Assembly: GCA_024710535.1 (NCBI GenBank)
Contig: JANJUO010000614.1
Location: 1-7,922, forward strand
Length of the DNA stretch: 7,922 nt
From: a bacterium
GTDB lineage: Bacteria; Bacteroidota; Ignavibacteria; Kapaibacteriales; UBA2268
Direction: 5' to 3'
The notes below the pieces were generated by a model. The model was not told the DNA's origin, did no database searches, and was given only the letters and a program-made list of their open reading frames with translations. Within the stretch, counting starts at the first letter, position 1. Every line of letters begins with the position of its first letter. A program made the position numbers and the translations under genes. Shown in pieces: positions 1 through 7,366 of this stretch.

Positions 1-377
1 TACCATTATTCTCCGAATCAATGCTTAATTGGAATTCTAATAAAAATATTATTGAATTTATTCAGCAGGTTAATAAAATAAAAAAGCAATTGGTTCAGGA
101 AGAAAACAATATAAATAGCAGATCTATTGTTGATCTGGAGACAAGCCATGAAGAAATTGTAGCATTTTTAAGAAGGTGCAACTCCACAAAAAAAGAGATT
201 TTGATTGCTGGTAATTTCCATAGCGAAAATGAAATTATTGTTGAAATTGACATCTTGGAAGGTGCAAAACTATTCAAAGATGAACTAACTCAAAATTCTT
301 ATGAGATTCAGAATGGAAAAATCAAGTTGACACTGAAACCTTTTGAGTGTGTTGTTGGTGAAGTTATTTTAGATTAA
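1..377 (+). CDS. C-terminal fragment of a probable GH13 alpha-amylase-family glycoside hydrolase (5' truncated by window edge)
   Basis: The frame is open from the first complete codon at position 3 to TAA at 375-377 with no stop, so the internal ATG at 21 is probably not the real start; about 124 residues are visible. The segment from the Asn-Trp at the beginning through a helix ending in Lys-Ile-Lys-Lys resembles the last helix of a GH13 (beta/alpha)8 barrel, where a conserved helix precedes the C-terminal beta-sandwich. It is followed by beta-rich sequence with a stretch reading IVAFLRR, then ILIAGNFHSEN, and closing with LKPFECVVGEV. That order matches the C-terminal domain of alpha-amylases and maltases (a 'glucose-containing strand', a 'hydrolase remains as a folded domain' strand, and a final Pro-aromatic strand). 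The catalytic residues lie upstream and are not visible, so substrate and subfamily cannot be assigned. queA starts 10 bp downstream. The family call rests on pattern only. Confidence 0.55.
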   Translation, partial: PLFSESMLNWNSNKNIIEFIQQVNKIKKQLVQEENNINSRSIVDLETSHEEIVAFLRRCNSTKKEILIAGNFHSENEIIVEIDILEGAKLFKDELTQNSYEIQNGKIKLTLKPFECVVGEVILD

Positions 378-387
378 TGGAATTGTG

Positions 388-1620
388 ATGAGCGCTATAC
401 CAAATATTGATTTGAATGATTTTGATTACGAACTTCCAAAAGAGAAAATTGCAGACTACCCTCTTGAGAAGCGAGATGAATCGAAACTTTTATATTTTAA
501 TCCAAATTCAAACAATTTGGAGCATCATAATTTCCATTATATAAATAATTTAATTGAAGAAAATTCGCTATTGGTAATGAATAATACAAAAGTGATTGCG
601 GCAAGAATTCCTGCTTTGAAATCTACAGGTGGCAAAGCCGAAATACTATGTATTGAGCCAATTGCGCCTTCAAATGATCCGCAAATAGTTATGAACAGCA
701 GACAATCTTGTGTTTGGAGCTGTATAATTGGTGGTAGAAAAATTATTTCGGGCGACACTCTGATTATTGGTGAAAATCTGATTGCAAAAATCATCGAAAA
801 ATCAGGTAATATTGCAAATGTAGAATTTAATTTCGGGAATATTACTTTTGCCGAAATGCTTGATTCAATAGGCAAAATACCGCTTCCACCATATATCAAA
901 CGAGATGCTACTGAATTCGACAATATTCGTTATCAAACAGTTTATGCCAAAAATGAGGGATCTGTTGCGGCACCAACAGCTGGCTTGCATTTTTCAGATG
1001 CAATTATTGATAATCTAAAACAAAAGAACATTAAGATTTCCGAAGTTATTCTTCATGTTGGTCCAGGCACATTTCTTCCGATAGAAACCGATCTCATAAG
1101 TGAACACACAATGCATTTCGAGCAATTTTTTATTGAAAAAGATACTTTGGAAACAATTTTTTTGGCACTTCAAAATAAAAAATCAATCGTTGCGACGGGT
1201 ACTACTTCAATCAGGACTCTTGAATCACTCTACATCTTAGGAGCAAAATTGTTACTTGAAAATTTGCAGATTGATAATTTGAATGTATTGCAAGAAGACG
1301 CTTATAATTTGTATAAAAAAAGTGATTTGCCAAGTCCGGAAATTGCAATTTCCGCAATTTTAGAATTTATGAAAAAAGAAAATTTGACTCAAATTCATGG
1401 AAAAACCCAACTATTTATCGTTCCCGGTTTCAAATTTCAAATTGTAGATAAATTAATCACAAATTTTCACCTTCCCAAAAGTACGCTTCTATTGCTTGTT
1501 GCGGCTTTTGTTGGAGTGGAAAATTACAAAAAAGTATATAAATCAGCTTTGGAATCGGCTTATCGGTTTTTGAGTTATGGAGATTCATCTCTTTTGGTTC
1601 GAAATACATCAAACTTATAG
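388..1620 (+). CDS. queA: S-adenosylmethionine:tRNA ribosyltransferase-isomerase (queuosine biosynthesis)
   Basis: QueA transfers and isomerises the ribosyl part of SAM onto 7-aminomethyl-7-deazaguanine at the wobble position of GUN-anticodon tRNAs, giving epoxyqueuosine and releasing adenine and methionine; it acts in the cytoplasm. Family motifs are all present (numbered from the GTG at 385): N-terminal DFDYELPKEKIADYPLEKRD, NNTKVI at 66-71, PLPPYIKR, the signature SVAAPTAGLHF at 193-203, LHVGPGTFLPI from 223, TTSIRTLES from 273 and TNFHLPKSTLLLLVAAF from 359. At about 410 residues it is longer than the ~350 aa E. coli enzyme; extra sequence around residues 88-125, including a Cys/Trp-containing stretch, is typical of Bacteroidota QueA as I recall it. 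GTG at 385 and ATG at 388 are adjacent; I prefer the ATG. There is no clear Shine-Dalgarno. It follows the amylase-like gene by 10 bp and may be cotranscribed with it. Confidence 0.96.
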   Translation: MSAIPNIDLNDFDYELPKEKIADYPLEKRDESKLLYFNPNSNNLEHHNFHYINNLIEENSLLVMNNTKVIAARIPALKSTGGKAEILCIEPIAPSNDPQIVMNSRQSCVWSCIIGGRKIISGDTLIIGENLIAKIIEKSGNIANVEFNFGNITFAEMLDSIGKIPLPPYIKRDATEFDNIRYQTVYAKNEGSVAAPTAGLHFSDAIIDNLKQKNIKISEVILHVGPGTFLPIETDLISEHTMHFEQFFIEKDTLETIFLALQNKKSIVATGTTSIRTLESLYILGAKLLLENLQIDNLNVLQEDAYNLYKKSDLPSPEIAISAILEFMKKENLTQIHGKTQLFIVPGFKFQIVDKLITNFHLPKSTLLLLVAAFVGVENYKKVYKSALESAYRFLSYGDSSLLVRNTSNL

Positions 1621-1922
1621 AGTACAACACTAAGACAAAGAAACTTCAAAGAATCACTCGCAAAATATCTGCTGTAGCCCGAATGGATAGATTTGCAGAT
1701 GAAACGAATCATAGATTTAGAGCCAGTGTTCTGCCCTTTCAAATTCAACAGACAATTTTCAAGACTTCGAATGACAGAGAGAGAGAACAGAAAAAACATT
1801 TTTTTTACGAAATAACAAATAAGTCGTGTTAATTTGTTACGAAATTACCATATCCAAATTTTTCCAATTATATGGAACAATTAAAAGCAAATAATTCATT
1901 CATAATATTGGATATCAAATGG
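1621..1922. other. Convergent intergenic region with no supportable gene
   Basis: This 302-bp stretch lies between the 3' ends of queA (+) and the S8 protease (-). It contains small frames open on both strands (for example + strand ATG 1683 to TAA 1832, 49 codons), none with a recognisable product. Visible structure is weak: a GA-rich run at 1773-1787; an A6-CA-T8 tract at 1791-1806 that could act as a bidirectional U-tract; near-identical direct repeats TTACGAAATAAC (1805-1816) and TTACGAAATTAC (1837-1848); a 6-bp inverted repeat CCATAT/ATATGG (1848-1853 with 1870-1875); and ATATCCAA/TTGGATAT (1850-1857 with 1908-1915). None is a convincing GC-rich intrinsic terminator, although termination of both convergent genes presumably happens here. 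Positions 1623-1652 look like a degenerate ACTAAGACAAAG-type simple sequence. Confidence 0.5.
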
Positions 1923-4817
1923 CTATTCTTGAACAATTATCCAAAATCCAGAATTTCCAATTTCATTTCGTAATGAAACATAATATTTCCCACTTGCAAA
2001 ATTATCATTATTGAATTTCAAAATATGATAACCTGAATCGAATTGCTTATTCTCAAAAATAGATTTTACTTTTTTACCAGTTATATCAAAAACTTCAAGA
2101 GTGGCATTTTCGGTTTTATTTATTCCGAATAAAATACTTACTTCACCTCTAATTGATGGATTTGGATAAATACTTTGGATTACTGGATGATTTGGCTTTG
2201 AGCTGAAATTTCCATTAAAATTCAAATACTTAGAAGCGGCTTTTTTTGCATTGTTATTCGATATTTTCAATTCACTGATAGAATTTCCAGCAAAAATGGC
2301 AAAAGTAAATCGAAGCGTATCGCCTGCTCGCATTCTTTCAGGTCCTGCAGAAATCACCATAGAAGCATCTGTGCTACTGCTTTCGGCTCTTTTTATACCA
2401 TTAGACATCATAAGCCATTTTTCTTTTTTTGTAAAACTATCGTAAATTCCAGGATTATCAGAGGTTCTGCCATCGTTATCAATAGCAAAAAAATTCAATT
2501 TGTTTTCTGACATTATAGAAACGCCGGCAAGCGGCAAAGTATTATCAACGATATTCTGCATAACAGCAAAATTATCAACGCTATCCCATTTCGCAACATT
2601 ATCCGCTCCCGATGGTCCAATATCCCAATCAAAAAACAACGCAGTAAATAATGAATCAATATATGAATCGGTTTTGTTGATAATATCATATTGTGAGAAA
2701 ATTATATCGGTATAATCTTTTTCATTGAATTGAAAAACTCGATGAGTAATGTTCATTTGCGGAAGAAGGGTATCTAATCGAGTAAAAAACTTAGTAAATG
2801 TTTCCTGCTGAGCAATTGAACCCGGATTTATTGATTGAATAATAGAATCAATTTCAAATTCTTTTCTACCATAAACAGAAGACGCGCCACGAGCAACATC
2901 AGCAATTCGATTCTCGGAACTTGCAATCATCAAAGCACCTTCAAATAAAATATTCGAGCTACCCTTATATGAAAAACCAATTCCTTGCTGATTATCCGAA
3001 AAATCATTATAGCCGATATTACCTTGACTTGTGATAGTTGTTTGGATATTATTTGCTGAAATTGTTCTATAAGATGGATTTATTGTAAGATTTACATTTG
3101 TGTAAATTTTAAAATCTGAATTATCTACAACAGAAACTTCTATCTGTAAATTATAATTGTATGGAATAATTGAAGGCAACTGAATTTCTATAGATTCAGT
3201 TGGCTCTTTGACTTCGTCTTCAACAAAATTTCCAGCAAAAATTTCAGAATTAATCAATGAAAGTTGCGGCAAATTTGATTTTTCATAATTTAATTTGACA
3301 TTATTAATTGGATTAAGTGTATTTTTGATCTTAAAAAATATCTTAATTTTTTCATTTGATTCAAACATTCCATTATTGTTTTCATCTTTAAGTGTATAAT
3401 TTACAATAGATATAGAGCGTGGATTGCTATCTGTTAATGTTCTGAATGCATTAATTCTGCCTCTTCCCAATGCTCCAAGATAATCAGGATTCAGACTGTC
3501 AATGTTATCGCAAGTTGCTTTTAGAAGTTCAATTATTTTTAAATTGCTATATGATGGATATTTCTTGCGTGCCATTGCGGCAATTCCAGCAACAATAGGC
3601 GAAGCCATCGAAGTGCCGTCCCACGCAGTATATAATGAATGCGGAATAGTGGAGTAAATGCTCGTTCCAGGAGCAGAAACATCAACTGTATGATGATAAT
3701 TTGAGAAATTTGCTTTTTTATCGTTCCAATGAACAGCGGCAACAGATGCCACACCTTCATATCCAGCAGGATAATATGGCAAGTTGCTGTAATCATTTCC
3801 AGCGGCGGCAACAACTACAGAGCCTAACTCAACCACTTGATTTATAATGTCTTGCTCTGCTTGAGAAAATCCGGATGAGCCCCATGAACAATTAATGACA
3901 TCCGCTCCCATAGCGGCGGCATAAACTACACCTTTATAACCGTTTACAAGAGAAGTAGTAAATGGATTATCATACGCAATTTTCACAGGCAAAAGTTTAG
4001 ATTTGAACGAAACTCCAACTATTCCTTCAATATTATTTGCAACTGCGGCGGCAATTCCTGCACAATGTGTGCCATGAGAATGACCCGGCTGAGGATCATT
4101 GTCTTGTCCTGATTGATTATCTATTCCACCAAAATCCCAACCTCTCCAATCGTCAATAAATCCATTCTGATCATCATCAATACCATTTGCGCTTTTATCA
4201 TTTCCTAAAGAGTCCAGACCTGATTCTCCTTCATTATTCCAGATATTTGCTTCGAGATCAGGATGATGATACCAAATTCCTGTATCAACTATTGCAATCA
4301 AAGTAGGCTTTCCGGTGGTATCCATAATGTCCCATGCTTTATGAGTAAATGTTTGCCATATATAATGTTGCATATAATATGCAGTATCGTTTGGCTTGAA
4401 ATCAATGTGATGTTTGAACATCGGCTCGGCATATTCAATATCATCTATGGAAGAGATTTTTTTGGCAATTAAAATTGGGTTTGAATTAGAATTGAGATTG
4501 ATAATAGCAATTCTATCGAGTCCGAATTTGTTTTGATTAGAATTAATAAAAAGATTACCGGGATTTGCTTTCTTATTGATTAATTTTAGTAAATCATCAG
4601 TTATATATGCCGATGAATTATGATTTCCAATATATTTATTTAAATCGGAAATCTCTCCAACTCTATTATTTAATTGCCATTTATGAAAATATTCGCTGTT
4701 TGGTTTGAATTTCACAACAAGCACTGAGTCATGATAATCTGTTGCAGAAAATAAATTCAAAAAAATCATATTCAAAAAAATAAATACTATATATTTTAGA
4801 TTTTTCATTATTGACAT
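1923..4817 (-). CDS. Secreted subtilisin-like (S8) serine protease with T9SS type A C-terminal sorting domain
   Basis: 964 aa if the ATG at 4817 is used; a second ATG at 4808 (Met4) gives a cleaner signal peptide starting MKNLKYIVF and may be the true start. Domains in order: signal peptide to about residue 25; a prodomain-like region ~30-140 (DSVLVVKFKP, then IDDIEYAEPMFKHH); subtilase catalytic domain ~165-450; beta-rich modules ~465-870; T9SS type A sorting domain ~879-964 (IYPNPSIRGEVSI, LEVFDITGKKV, FASGKYYVSL). Catalytic residues are intact: D178 in IVDTG, H248 in HGTHCAGIAAA, N341 in AAAGND as oxyanion residue, S403 in GTSMASP. An acidic loop IDDDQNGFIDD (213-223) resembles a Ca-binding site, and a second Asp/Asn-rich turn lies at 478-489. 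Residues ~825-844 (AGPERMRAGDTLRFTFAIFAG) resemble a module common in T9SS cargo. It is probably exported by Sec, then secreted or surface-anchored by T9SS; no T9SS machinery gene is in the window. The gene stands alone, divergent from its upstream neighbour. Confidence 0.95.
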   Translation of the reverse strand: MSIMKNLKYIVFIFLNMIFLNLFSATDYHDSVLVVKFKPNSEYFHKWQLNNRVGEISDLNKYIGNHNSSAYITDDLLKLINKKANPGNLFINSNQNKFGLDRIAIINLNSNSNPILIAKKISSIDDIEYAEPMFKHHIDFKPNDTAYYMQHYIWQTFTHKAWDIMDTTGKPTLIAIVDTGIWYHHPDLEANIWNNEGESGLDSLGNDKSANGIDDDQNGFIDDWRGWDFGGIDNQSGQDNDPQPGHSHGTHCAGIAAAVANNIEGIVGVSFKSKLLPVKIAYDNPFTTSLVNGYKGVVYAAAMGADVINCSWGSSGFSQAEQDIINQVVELGSVVVAAAGNDYSNLPYYPAGYEGVASVAAVHWNDKKANFSNYHHTVDVSAPGTSIYSTIPHSLYTAWDGTSMASPIVAGIAAMARKKYPSYSNLKIIELLKATCDNIDSLNPDYLGALGRGRINAFRTLTDSNPRSISIVNYTLKDENNNGMFESNEKIKIFFKIKNTLNPINNVKLNYEKSNLPQLSLINSEIFAGNFVEDEVKEPTESIEIQLPSIIPYNYNLQIEVSVVDNSDFKIYTNVNLTINPSYRTISANNIQTTITSQGNIGYNDFSDNQQGIGFSYKGSSNILFEGALMIASSENRIADVARGASSVYGRKEFEIDSIIQSINPGSIAQQETFTKFFTRLDTLLPQMNITHRVFQFNEKDYTDIIFSQYDIINKTDSYIDSLFTALFFDWDIGPSGADNVAKWDSVDNFAVMQNIVDNTLPLAGVSIMSENKLNFFAIDNDGRTSDNPGIYDSFTKKEKWLMMSNGIKRAESSSTDASMVISAGPERMRAGDTLRFTFAIFAGNSISELKISNNNAKKAASKYLNFNGNFSSKPNHPVIQSIYPNPSIRGEVSILFGINKTENATLEVFDITGKKVKSIFENKQFDSGYHILKFNNDNFASGKYYVSLRNEIGNSGFWIIVQE

Positions 4818-4840
4818 TCCAATTAATCAAAACATTTAAG

Positions 4841-4871
4841 TTGCTAAAACGTATTTAATGTTCTATTATTT
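4841..4871 (+). promoter_or_regulatory. Candidate Bacteroidota-type promoter for the exported-protein/AMP nucleosidase run
   Basis: TTG at 4841-4843, a 20-bp spacer, then TATTATTT at 4864-4871 is a partial match to TTG-N20-TAnnTTTG. It would give a start near 4878 and a leader of about 40 nt before the ATG at 4917. An alternative is TTTG (4877-4880) with TAAATTGA (4897-4904), which would leave a very short leader. This candidate overlaps the minus-strand candidate almost completely, so the two would compete if both are real. Confidence 0.25.
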
Positions 4872-4876
4872 AACAA
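4846..4876 (-). promoter_or_regulatory. Candidate Bacteroidota-type promoter for the S8 protease
   Basis: Read on the minus strand, TTG (4876-4874) is followed by 20 bp and then TACGTTTT (4853-4846), one base from the TAnnTTTG consensus of Bacteroidota primary sigma factors. Transcription would start near 4840, leaving a leader of about 23-32 nt depending on which ATG is used. Found by eye in an AT-rich region, so chance matches are likely. Confidence 0.35.
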
Positions 4877-4916
4877 TTTGTTAATCTTTAAAATTATAAA
4901 TTGAATTGGTGCAAAT

Positions 4917-5597
4917 ATGAATTTCGTTTCAGCAGTTAAATTACTAATATTATTCTCGTCAATAAGTTTATTTTCCAATCCTGCAATGATTAAAGGTAAA
5001 ATAACTGACTTATACACAAACTCTCCTTTAGCAATAAATATTGAATTAAGGGATACAAAAGGAGCAAAAATCAAGATCAATTCGAATTCCATTTCAGGAC
5101 AATTCGAACAAGTTTTGAAGCCAGGTGAAAAATATAAAGTGATTTTTTCTGGAACAAACATTTTACGTGAAGAAATGGAATGGACTATGCCTGATAGCGG
5201 AAAGTATTTTGAAATCGAAGTGGATTGGAAAGCAAAAAATATTAAAGTTGGCTCGGAAATTTATAAATACAAAATCTTCAAACCGAATACTGCCGAAATA
5301 TCAACCGATGGATTGGCAGAACTTGATAAATTAAAAGAAGTTATTAAATTTAATAGAGCAATTTCCATTGAATTGTTTGTTTGCTCGAATGATTCTTTCC
5401 AAAGTGATAAGAAAGTTGACATTAATAAATTTAAAGAATTAAACAAACAAAGAATTAATGCTTTGAATCTAATTTTTGACGAATGGAAAAAAGATCGAGC
5501 AAGAATTAAAGTTTCTGATTCCGCAAATGAACTACCCAAAACTACAGATATTTCTGTAAAAATTTCCAGTATTGATGATTTATTCAACAGCAAATAA
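4917..5597 (+). CDS. Exported protein with N-terminal beta-sandwich (carboxypeptidase-regulatory-like) and degenerate OmpA-like C-terminal domain
   Basis: 226 aa. Residues 1-20 form a signal peptide (a single Lys, then LLILFSSISLF) with no lipobox Cys, so a soluble periplasmic or outer-membrane-associated protein is expected. Residues ~24-100 (IKGKITDLYTNSPLAINIELRDTKG, then GQFEQVLKPGEKYKVIFSG in separate strands) look like the carboxypeptidase-regulatory/CNA-B-like fold common in Bacteroidota envelope proteins. Residues ~118-200 follow the OmpA C-terminal pattern: YKIFKPNTAEIS, a helix to VIKFN, a strand ISIELFVCSND, then LNKQRINALNLIFDEWKKD. The Asn-Asp at 158-159 and Arg179 could correspond to the peptidoglycan-contacting Asp and Arg, but the usual GHTD signature is lost, so peptidoglycan binding is uncertain. 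Its TAA shares its last A with the next gene's ATG (TAATG), which suggests translational coupling to the AMP nucleosidase. The two-domain reading is from pattern alone; exact role unknown. Confidence 0.6.
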   Translation: MNFVSAVKLLILFSSISLFSNPAMIKGKITDLYTNSPLAINIELRDTKGAKIKINSNSISGQFEQVLKPGEKYKVIFSGTNILREEMEWTMPDSGKYFEIEVDWKAKNIKVGSEIYKYKIFKPNTAEISTDGLAELDKLKEVIKFNRAISIELFVCSNDSFQSDKKVDINKFKELNKQRINALNLIFDEWKKDRARIKVSDSANELPKTTDISVKISSIDDLFNSK

Positions 5598-6370
5598 TGG
5601 AAACTAAAGAAGATATAGTTAGAAACTGGCTACCCAGATATACCGCTACCCAACTTGATGAATTTGGCGAATATATCTTGCTTGTTAATTTCAAAAATTA
5701 CGTTGAAATGTTTGCATCAAAATTTCAAGTTGAGATAAAAGGTATTGGTAAGCCAATGCAAACGGCAACTGCAAAAAATATCACAATAATAAATTTCGGT
5801 ATGGGAAGTCCAATGGCGGCTACTGTAATGGATCTGTTAAGTGCAATTCACCCAAAAGCAGTATTATTTCTTGGCAAAACAGGCGGTTTGAAGAAGAAAA
5901 CCCAACTTGGCGATTTGATATTGCCAATTGCTGCAATTCGTGGCGAGGGAACAAGCAATGACTATTTTCCACCCGAAGTACCTGCTTTGCCTTCATTCAA
6001 ATTGCAACAAGCAGTTTCTTCGATGATCAAAGAATATAAACAAGATTATTGGACCGGCACAGTTTATTCAACAAATCGAAGAGTTTGGGAGCATGACGAA
6101 GAATTCAAGGAATATTTAAGAAAAATTAGAGCAATGTGCATTGATATGGAAACAGCAACTCTGTTTACAGTTGCATTCAAAAATGAAATTCCGATTGGTG
6201 CTTTACTGCTAACTTCTGATAATCCAATGATCCCCGAGGGCATCAAAACTGTGTCTTCAGATGAAAAAGTAGATAAAGATTTTGCAGAAATTCATTTGCA
6301 TATTGGTATTGATTCGCTATTGGAATTGATTAATTCCGGAGATTCTGTTAAACATTTGAGATTTGATTAA
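5597..6370 (+). CDS. amn: AMP nucleosidase, short Bacteroidota-type
   Basis: Hydrolyses AMP to adenine and ribose 5-phosphate in the cytoplasm, so it trims the AMP pool and feeds adenine salvage. The 257-aa protein consists of the phosphorylase-like catalytic domain of the PNP/UDP family and lacks the large N-terminal regulatory domain of the ~480-aa E. coli Amn. Visible motifs: GMGSPMAATVMDLL from residue 68 (phosphate/ribose loop), FLGKTGGL ending at 98, IRGEGTSNDYFPPEVPALPS in the middle of the chain, IDMETATLF with D183-M184-E185 (ribose-contacting Met-Glu pair of the family), and LLTSDNPM with D208, the position of the base-protonating Asp. The start is fixed by a TAATG overlap with the upstream stop. 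The 3' end overlaps the next gene by 8 bp. Family members act on related nucleosides, but the SNDYFPPEVPALPS and SDNPM segments favour AMP nucleosidase. Confidence 0.9.
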   Translation: METKEDIVRNWLPRYTATQLDEFGEYILLVNFKNYVEMFASKFQVEIKGIGKPMQTATAKNITIINFGMGSPMAATVMDLLSAIHPKAVLFLGKTGGLKKKTQLGDLILPIAAIRGEGTSNDYFPPEVPALPSFKLQQAVSSMIKEYKQDYWTGTVYSTNRRVWEHDEEFKEYLRKIRAMCIDMETATLFTVAFKNEIPIGALLLTSDNPMIPEGIKTVSSDEKVDKDFAEIHLHIGIDSLLELINSGDSVKHLRFD

Positions 6371-7133
6371 ATTGATAGTAACATTCAATAGCGAATTTTA
6401 TAAAACTGACTATGCAGACGATAATGCTGCATCTAAAGGCAGAATTGAATCAATTATCAATTCATTAAATGAAGATAATTCTATTCAGATTGTTACTGCT
6501 AATCAGGCGGAATTGAAATATATTAAAGATGTTCATAATCAAGCTCATATCGATGGCGTGCAAAGAACAAAAGCTTTCGAGATGGCATTATATGCGGCAG
6601 GTGTTAGCATCAAAGCCGCTGATACTGCAATGAACGGCTCTGCAGCATTTGCTTGTGTACGACCGCCCGGACATCATGCAAACAAAAGTTTTAGTTGGGG
6701 ACATTGCTATTTTAATAATATGGCAATTGCACTCACAAAATTAAAAAATGAAAATCGAATCGAATCGGCTTATATTTTGGATTTTGATGCTCATACCGGA
6801 GATGGCACAATTAATTGCCTTCGCGACTGGGATAAATGCTTTATTCAGAATCCAATGGCTGATAATCGTGAGCAATATTTAAAAGATATTGATGCTTTCA
6901 TCAAAGAATTACCAAATGTGGATATTATTGCCGTTTGTGCGGGTTTCGATTCCTACATTCATGATGTTGGAAGAAAATTGCTTACTTTTGATTATTATGC
7001 AATAGGTAAGAAAATGCAATTATTAGCAAAAAAAATGGGACATAGCCGTAGATTTGGAGTATTGGAAGGCGGATATTATATACCGGATTTGGGAAAAAAT
7101 GTATTGGCATTCTGCCAGGGACTTGATGATTAG
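6363..7133 (+). CDS. Histone-deacetylase-superfamily zinc deacetylase (acetoin-utilisation / acetylpolyamine amidohydrolase type)
   Basis: 256 aa with a TTG start at 6363 that overlaps the AMP nucleosidase stop by 8 bp; the natural N-terminus MIKLIVTFNSEF supports it and no ATG is available near this point. Superfamily residues are all present: CVRPPGHHA with the catalytic His pair H104-H105, SWGHCYFNNMAIA, LDFDAHTGDGT with zinc ligands D142 and H144, CAGFDSYIHD with zinc ligand D196, and LEGGYY with the transition-state Tyr at 238. It should remove acetyl or other acyl groups from lysine side chains or polyamines; the true substrate cannot be read from sequence. It is shorter than the usual ~300-370 aa family members, with a compact N-terminus lacking the typical HPERPxR segment and a Thr where the second His of DxHH often stands (DAHTGDG). 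There is a 2-bp gap to the next gene. Function is sure at superfamily level only. Confidence 0.88.
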   Translation: MIKLIVTFNSEFYKTDYADDNAASKGRIESIINSLNEDNSIQIVTANQAELKYIKDVHNQAHIDGVQRTKAFEMALYAAGVSIKAADTAMNGSAAFACVRPPGHHANKSFSWGHCYFNNMAIALTKLKNENRIESAYILDFDAHTGDGTINCLRDWDKCFIQNPMADNREQYLKDIDAFIKELPNVDIIAVCAGFDSYIHDVGRKLLTFDYYAIGKKMQLLAKKMGHSRRFGVLEGGYYIPDLGKNVLAFCQGLDD

Positions 7134-7135
7134 AC

Positions 7136-7366
7136 ATGAATGATGAAAAAAAATCCAAATCACTTGCAGAATATGCAAATTATTTATCGCTTGGAACAGA
7201 AATTTTTGCTCCCATTTTGGCAGGTGCATTAATTGGACATTTTTGGCTTGACCCCAAGTTTCACACTACTCCAATGTGGACGTTGATCTTAACATTGGTT
7301 GGTTTTGTTGTTGGGATGAATACAATGTTTAAATTTGTTAGAAAAATTAACAAAAAGAAAAAATGA
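7136..7366 (+). CDS. atpZ: AtpZ/AtpI-type small membrane protein of the ATP synthase locus
   Basis: 76 aa with two predicted membrane helices (~16-37 and ~46-67), a charged N-terminus and a Lys-rich C-terminus (KINKKKK) that should be cytoplasmic. The pattern YLSLGTEIFAPILAGALIGHFWLD, a short turn ending in TTP, then a Gly-rich second helix ending GMNTMFKFVRK, fits the ATPase_gene1 (AtpZ) family. These small proteins sit directly in front of atp operons and have been linked to Mg/Ca uptake or to assembly of the c-ring with AtpI. Here it lies just upstream of a second small membrane protein and a putative atpB. The ATG is 2 bp after the deacetylase stop, and its TGA overlaps the next ATG (ATGA). 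The symbol is by family and position; in some genomes such genes are called atpI. Confidence 0.75.
   Translation: MNDEKKSKSLAEYANYLSLGTEIFAPILAGALIGHFWLDPKFHTTPMWTLILTLVGFVVGMNTMFKFVRKINKKKK

Noticed and set aside
1575..1799. Minus-strand open frame of 74 codons after queA
   Set aside because: It overlaps the queA 3' end in antisense, has no recognisable domain, and the same stretch is also open on the plus strand, so it is most likely chance.
1683..1832. Plus-strand 49-codon open frame in the intergenic region
   Set aside because: No ribosome binding site, no recognisable motif, and it contains a simple GA repeat and an A/T tract; insufficient support for a gene.
1848..1875. CCATAT/ATATGG inverted repeat as a terminator of the protease gene
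   Set aside because: The stem is only 6 bp and AT-rich with a 16-base loop; it is too weak to call an intrinsic terminator.
3539..3814. Second minus-strand frame inside the protease catalytic domain
   Set aside because: Out-of-frame shadow of the well-supported S8 catalytic domain.
4844..5161. Minus-strand frame across the divergent promoter region and the exported-protein gene
   Set aside because: Antisense to a gene with a signal peptide and clear strand pattern, with no domain of its own.
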